This document shows positions 6,570 through 9,368 of a stretch of 9,368 nucleotides of DNA, in pieces. Below the pieces are notes generated by a model. It was not told where the DNA came from and did not search any database. It worked only from the letters and a program-made list of their open reading frames with translations. The position numbers and the translations under genes are program-made. Positions within the stretch are counted from its first letter, which is position 1. Each line of letters opens with the position of its first letter. Location of the stretch: NCBI GenBank assembly GCA_964247295.1, contig CAXTTV010000192.1, forward strand, positions 1 through 9,368. Direction: 5' to 3'. Source of the DNA: CAXTTV01 sp964247295 (GTDB taxonomy: Bacteria; Chloroflexota; Ktedonobacteria; Ktedonobacterales; Ktedonobacteraceae).

Positions 6570-6609
6570 GAGAGAAGCGTATTCGCTTTCTGTGGAATAC
6601 GCTTCTCTC
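6570..6609. terminator. Perfect 15-bp-stem hairpin between the hydrolase stop and cas6 start
   Basis: GAGAGAAGCGTATTC (6570-6584) is the exact reverse complement of GAATACGCTTCTCTC (6595-6609), with a 10-nt loop. On the minus strand it begins 2 nt after the hydrolase TAA (6614-6612) and ends 21 nt before the cas6 ATG (6548). Only three Ts follow the stem, so it is a weak candidate for intrinsic termination. It may instead be an mRNA processing or stability element. Confidence 0.6.
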
Positions 6610-6611
6610 CC

Positions 6612-7559
6612 TTACCGGATAAACGTATTTGTGAAACTTCTGACAGCCTGGGTATAGCCCGCTTTGTCGGTTGCCAGGGCCATGCCATGCCCGGCCCTCT
6701 CGATCAATACCTTTTCTTTTGGGGCCTGACAGGCATCATATAACGGGTGAACCATCGCGGTCGGGACAAAATCATCGACCGCGCCATGAATAAAGAGGAC
6801 CGGTCGCGTGTTTTTGCACAATTGTTTGATCGCGGAACCCTCACCGAAAAAGTATCCCGCGCGTAGCTTGCAGACCAGACTGGTCAAAGGGATCATTGGG
6901 AAGGGCGGAAGTTTGTACATCTGCTTGATCTGAAAAACGAGAATATCTTTTATTGAGGTGTAAGCACAATCAGAGATAATGCACTTCACCTGATCTGGCA
7001 GACGCTCGCCGCTGGTCATAAGTACCGTCGCGCCACCCATAGAGATCCCATGGAGGACGATTTCAGCGTCTTCCCCAACCTTCTGAATCACCCAATAAAT
7101 CCATTTTACGAAATCTAGCCGATCATGCCAACCCATACCAATATATGATCCCTCGCTCTCTCCATGCCCACGATCATCGGGCAACAGGACGTTAAAGTTC
7201 AAATCATCGTGATAGACTTCGGCGAACATCCCCATATCGGGCAGCCCCCGGCTGGTATAGCCATGAGCCAGGATGACCGTTTTACACGTTGGCGTTCGGG
7301 CCGGTAGATAATGAGCGCGCAAGGTTAAACCATCATAGGACTTCATCTCAGCCTTTTCAAATGGCTTATCAAGCAGCCACCGCTCATCAAATGTTGCCAG
7401 CTCAGCCTCGGGATCAACCTTCATCGCCGGATGCTCATCTACCGAGGCCTGAGCTTTGGGACGTGCGAAGGTTACGTTGTAAAAAAACAAGCTTGCGCCT
7501 ATAAGCGCGAGCAGAGTCAGAACACATAAAGACACAATAATAATCGCAGCTACCTGCAC
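6612..7559 (-). CDS. Membrane-anchored alpha/beta hydrolase (YqkD-like)
   Basis: A 315-residue protein with one N-terminal membrane segment (about 3-27, VAAIIIVSLCVLTLLALIGA) and an alpha/beta-hydrolase domain from about residue 70. Visible parts are the oxyanion region ILAHGYTSRG (96-105), the NVLLPDDRGHGESEG strand (123-137), the nucleophile elbow HGISMGGA with S173, the acid in IHGAVDDFVP (D262), and the histidine in RAGHGMA (H291). The order and spacing match the Bacillus YqkD-type serine hydrolases. The domain probably faces outward on the membrane, and its substrate is unknown. In-frame GTG codons occur at 7616, 7568 and 7559. I prefer 7559 because GAGGTGAG (7571-7564) lies about 5 nt before it and the membrane segment then starts at once. 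It lies 110 bp downstream of the helicase gene. Confidence 0.82.
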   Translation of the reverse strand: MQVAAIIIVSLCVLTLLALIGASLFFYNVTFARPKAQASVDEHPAMKVDPEAELATFDERWLLDKPFEKAEMKSYDGLTLRAHYLPARTPTCKTVILAHGYTSRGLPDMGMFAEVYHDDLNFNVLLPDDRGHGESEGSYIGMGWHDRLDFVKWIYWVIQKVGEDAEIVLHGISMGGATVLMTSGERLPDQVKCIISDCAYTSIKDILVFQIKQMYKLPPFPMIPLTSLVCKLRAGYFFGEGSAIKQLCKNTRPVLFIHGAVDDFVPTAMVHPLYDACQAPKEKVLIERAGHGMALATDKAGYTQAVRSFTNTFIR

Positions 7560-7563
7560 AATT

Positions 7564-7571
7564 CTCACCTC
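7564..7571 (-). promoter_or_regulatory. Shine-Dalgarno site supporting the hydrolase start at 7559
   Basis: GAGGTGAG reads on the minus strand from 7571 to 7564, close to the anti-Shine-Dalgarno complement. The in-frame GTG at 7559 follows after about 5 nt. The longer start at 7616 has only GAGA upstream. Confidence 0.55.
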
Positions 7572-7641
7572 AAAAAAAATAACATTTTCCACCCCGTTGA
7601 CCTGTAGAGGTCCCACTCTCAGATTGAGATTAGCATATCCA

Positions 7642-7664
7642 TCCGGAAAAATGCAATAACCGGA
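7642..7664. repeat. Short stem after the helicase stop codon
   Basis: TCCGG (7642-7646) and CCGGA (7660-7664) can form a 5-bp stem with a 13-nt loop, 5 bp downstream of the helicase stop. No T tract follows, so I do not call it a terminator. Confidence 0.25.
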
Positions 7665-7669
7665 CAGCC

Positions 7670-9031
7670 TTACCGATCCTCTCTTTTCACATGCCTGCGC
7701 TGAACCTTGCCTTCCTCTAATGTGCTTCGCGCCAGTAGCTCGAAAAGCAGTGCCTCCATATTCTCTTTTTTCCGCAGGATGCGCCCCAGACGTTGCACAT
7801 ACTCGCGCTTGCTCGATCCCCCTCCCATGACGATGGCAATTTTCGCCTCAGGTACATCTACCCCTTCATTCAGCACCTTAGATGTTACTACCGCCCGATA
7901 TCGCCCCGCCTTAAATTCATCGAGAATCTTTTTACGCTCAGGCACACCTGTTTCAAATGAGATAATCGGGATAAGATACTCCTGAGCAATTTTGTAGGCG
8001 ACAGCGTTCGATTCTGTGAAAATAAGAATCCGCTCGCCTGAATGCTCTCTCAGCAAAGTTTCTAGCACCCGAAATTTGGCTTCACAACCCGAGACGATTC
8101 TCTGCGCCTCCTGCCTCGCCAGTAAAGCTTTTCTGGCCTCAACATCAAATGAGGAGAGCCGCGTCAGCTCCTGAAGCCAGCCCGGCCCATGGCTTGTTCT
8201 CAGACGATGTTCCCTGATAAAGCCAGTGTAGATCTGATAGGCTTTGTCATAGGCGATCCGCTCCTCGTCAGTGAGGTCCACGCGCATCCGTTGGGTCCGA
8301 TATTCGGCGAGCTGCTTGCCCACCAGGCTCTCTAACCTCTGCTGATAGACGATCGGACCTAGAAGATCCTCTACACGCCAGCGGCCACCCATCTGTTCAT
8401 ATTCCTCTGGATAGGTTGCTGTCAGCCCCAGACGATAGGGGGCAGGAGACATCAGCGCAGCCTCTCCCCAGGTTCTCGCGGGCAGATGATGCACCTCGTC
8501 ACAGATCAAAAGCTTAAATGCGTTTCCATGGGCCGCGATTAGATCTCCTGCGGAGTGATACGTTGTGACAGTAATTGGCCTGACAAGCTTCTCCCCACCA
8601 TAGTACACGCCGATCTCAGAGGCGAAGGCATTGCTAAAACGTACATACCATTGATAGAGCAGATCTAGCGTTGGAACCAGCACGACTGTCGCTACCTGGG
8701 TCTGGTGGATTGCCTGGATCGCGACAAAGGTCTTACCAGCCCCCGTGGGTAAAACAATGCTTCCCCGCCTCTGGGCCTGCTGCCAGGACGCCAGGGCCGC
8801 CAATTGGTAATCGTGTGGGACTGGGAGATCGGCCAACTCGACTTTTAGCTTCTGCCATCTGGCGACATTATTGTGAATTCCCTGCTCTTTTAGCCATGGT
8901 AGAAGTTGGGAATAATGATAGGCTTCGCAGCGCCAGCGCCCCTTGATGTATTGAAGTTGAGAAGGGACCTTCTCCTCCTCCACCCCGGCCAGCACCAGCG
9001 TGCCGCCTTGAAAATAAATCGATGCGTTCAT
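7670..9031 (-). CDS. XPB-like superfamily 2 DNA helicase
   Basis: A 453-residue helicase of the XPB group. It opens with a damage-recognition-like region (1-60, ending EAYHYSQLLPWLKEQGI). The helicase motifs follow: Q-type HDYQLAAL (73-80), Walker A LPTGAGKT (94-101), DEVHH (178-182), GLTAT (202-206), ILIFTES (335-341), SKVLNEGVDVP (384-394) and QRLGRILR (413-420). A helical insert at about 252-318 sits where XPB has its thumb. XPB unwinds DNA by ATP-driven duplex opening in repair, and in archaea pairs with Bax1. The RED motif that follows GLTATF in archaeal XPB is replaced here by PEEYEQ. ATG at 9031 is preferred because the conserved domain begins there. An in-frame GTG at 9085 would add 18 unconserved-looking residues, and neither start has a clear ribosome site. 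The C-terminus is basic (KVQRRHVKRED). Confidence 0.88.
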   Translation of the reverse strand: MNASIYFQGGTLVLAGVEEEKVPSQLQYIKGRWRCEAYHYSQLLPWLKEQGIHNNVARWQKLKVELADLPVPHDYQLAALASWQQAQRRGSIVLPTGAGKTFVAIQAIHQTQVATVVLVPTLDLLYQWYVRFSNAFASEIGVYYGGEKLVRPITVTTYHSAGDLIAAHGNAFKLLICDEVHHLPARTWGEAALMSPAPYRLGLTATYPEEYEQMGGRWRVEDLLGPIVYQQRLESLVGKQLAEYRTQRMRVDLTDEERIAYDKAYQIYTGFIREHRLRTSHGPGWLQELTRLSSFDVEARKALLARQEAQRIVSGCEAKFRVLETLLREHSGERILIFTESNAVAYKIAQEYLIPIISFETGVPERKKILDEFKAGRYRAVVTSKVLNEGVDVPEAKIAIVMGGGSSKREYVQRLGRILRKKENMEALLFELLARSTLEEGKVQRRHVKREDR

Positions 9032-9091
9032 AGTACCAATACAATAACAGAGCCCCGAACCTGTCGTCCAGTCCTCTGGAAACACGATGCG

Positions 9092-9119
9092 TTGACATCC
9101 TATCTATTTCTATGTTAAT
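9092..9119 (+). promoter_or_regulatory. Candidate promoter for the right-edge gene
   Basis: A perfect TTGACA (9092-9097) is followed 16 nt later by GTTAAT (9114-9119, 4 of 6 matches). Transcription would begin near 9126, inside the dyad at 9118-9137, so that dyad is placed like a repressor operator. On the opposite strand TTAACA (9124-9119) and TAGGAT (9102-9097), 16 nt apart, form a possible weaker promoter for the helicase. Confidence 0.4.
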
Positions 9120-9182
9120 GTTAAGTATGCTTAACATATACTCTACATATTGAAGAGAGAAAGCTAAGCATAGTATAGATAG
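9100..9182. repeat. Outer imperfect inverted repeat around the dyad
   Basis: The left arm CTATCTATTTCTATG (9100-9114) matches the reverse complement of the right arm CATAGTATAGATAG (9169-9182) except for one base plus a one-base insertion. The arms enclose about 54 bp, including the inner dyad at 9118-9137. Confidence 0.45.
9118..9137. promoter_or_regulatory. Operator-like dyad ATGTTAAG-TATG-CTTAACAT
   Basis: Perfect 8-bp arms with a 4-nt centre. A third half-site, ATGTTAA, lies directly upstream at 9112-9118, so the region has two direct copies and one inverted copy. It sits between the helicase and the right-edge gene, over the candidate start site of the rightward promoter. Confidence 0.5.
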
Positions 9183-9246
9183 TTGCATCTCTACATTTAT
9201 AGCTTCATGGGAAAGCCCAGGAGTGGATCGAAGACGACCCAGATTG

Positions 9247-9289
9247 GGGATCGGGTAGGAGCGCAGCGTTAGCCATCAAGCCCGATCCC
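9247..9289 (+). other. Leader hairpin upstream of the right-edge gene
   Basis: GGGATCGGG (9247-9255) and CCCGATCCC (9281-9289) form a perfect 9-bp GC-rich stem with a 25-nt loop. It ends 27 nt before the ATG at 9317 and 11 nt before the ribosome site. It has no T tract and is not a standard terminator. It may be a leader control structure or part of a dispersed repeat. Confidence 0.45.
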
Positions 9290-9316
9290 GCTGCTAAAAA
9301 GGAAGGAAGAACATAC

Positions 9317-9368
9317 ATGGCTCAGATTACAACGAACGCTTCTATAGAGACACGCGCTCCTATTGGTG
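9317..9368 (+). CDS. Start of an unidentified gene (17 codons, runs off right edge)
   Basis: ATG at 9317 follows a strong GGAAGGAAGA site (9301-9310) with a 6-nt spacer. It opens an uninterrupted frame, MAQITTNASIETRAPIG, to the window edge. The pattern resembles the first strand of an SRPBCC domain ('...IEIrAP...'), but 17 residues are too few to assign a family. It has an unusually long leader (about 190 nt if the 9092-9119 promoter is used) with a hairpin, which suggests regulated expression. Confidence 0.5.
   Translation, partial: MAQITTNASIETRAPIG

Noticed and set aside
5575..6611. CRISPR array near cas6
   Set aside because: I looked for direct repeats of 25-37 bp with regular spacers around cas6 and across the gaps and saw none.
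9032..9085. Longer helicase start at GTG 9085
   Set aside because: The extra 18 residues (MFPEDWTTGSGLCYCIGT) do not resemble an XPB N-terminus, and the AGGA upstream is too far from the GTG.
1..9368. tRNA, rRNA, insertion sequences or transposase genes
   Set aside because: No cloverleaf with a CCA end, rRNA-like block, transposase motif or terminal inverted repeats with target duplications was recognised.

Overview
The window looks like chromosomal DNA of a free-living bacterium with mid-range GC. The mix of a GH76 glycoside hydrolase, an XPB-type helicase, a DUF790/Bax1-type nuclease, a stand-alone Cas6, and GTG/TTG starts with clear Shine-Dalgarno sites fits a large-genome Chloroflexota of the Ktedonobacteria type. 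That placement is inference from gene content and protein style, not from a marker gene.

Layout, left to right. The left edge holds the N-terminal 143 codons of a GH76 enzyme (minus strand, runs off the edge). Next come a small SRPBCC-fold protein (minus) and a two-gene minus-strand operon at 3119-1399: a predicted PATAN/DUF4388-like plus winged-helix protein, then a six-helix membrane protein with a HAMP-like tail, 11 bp apart. An AT-rich gap of about 380 bp (3120-3499) follows, carrying a candidate promoter and a terminator-like hairpin. Beyond it are a DUF790/Bax1-like nuclease (4771-3500, minus) and a divergent class I glutamine amidotransferase (4864-5574, plus), whose candidate promoters overlap.

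The right half is a minus-strand series: XPB-like helicase (9031-7670), membrane-anchored alpha/beta hydrolase (7559-6612) and Cas6 (6548-5595). Cas6 converges on the amidotransferase with a 20 bp gap. A perfect 15-bp-stem hairpin separates the hydrolase stop from the cas6 start. At the right edge a regulatory region with nested inverted repeats and a leader hairpin precedes a plus-strand gene, of which only 17 codons are present.

The most interesting point is that three nucleic-acid proteins lie within 6 kb: the XPB helicase, its known archaeal nuclease partner type (Bax1/DUF790), and an orphan Cas6 with no CRISPR array or other cas gene in view. Helicase and nuclease are not co-transcribed, because the amidotransferase between them faces the other way. 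A functional link to Cas6 is a hypothesis only.
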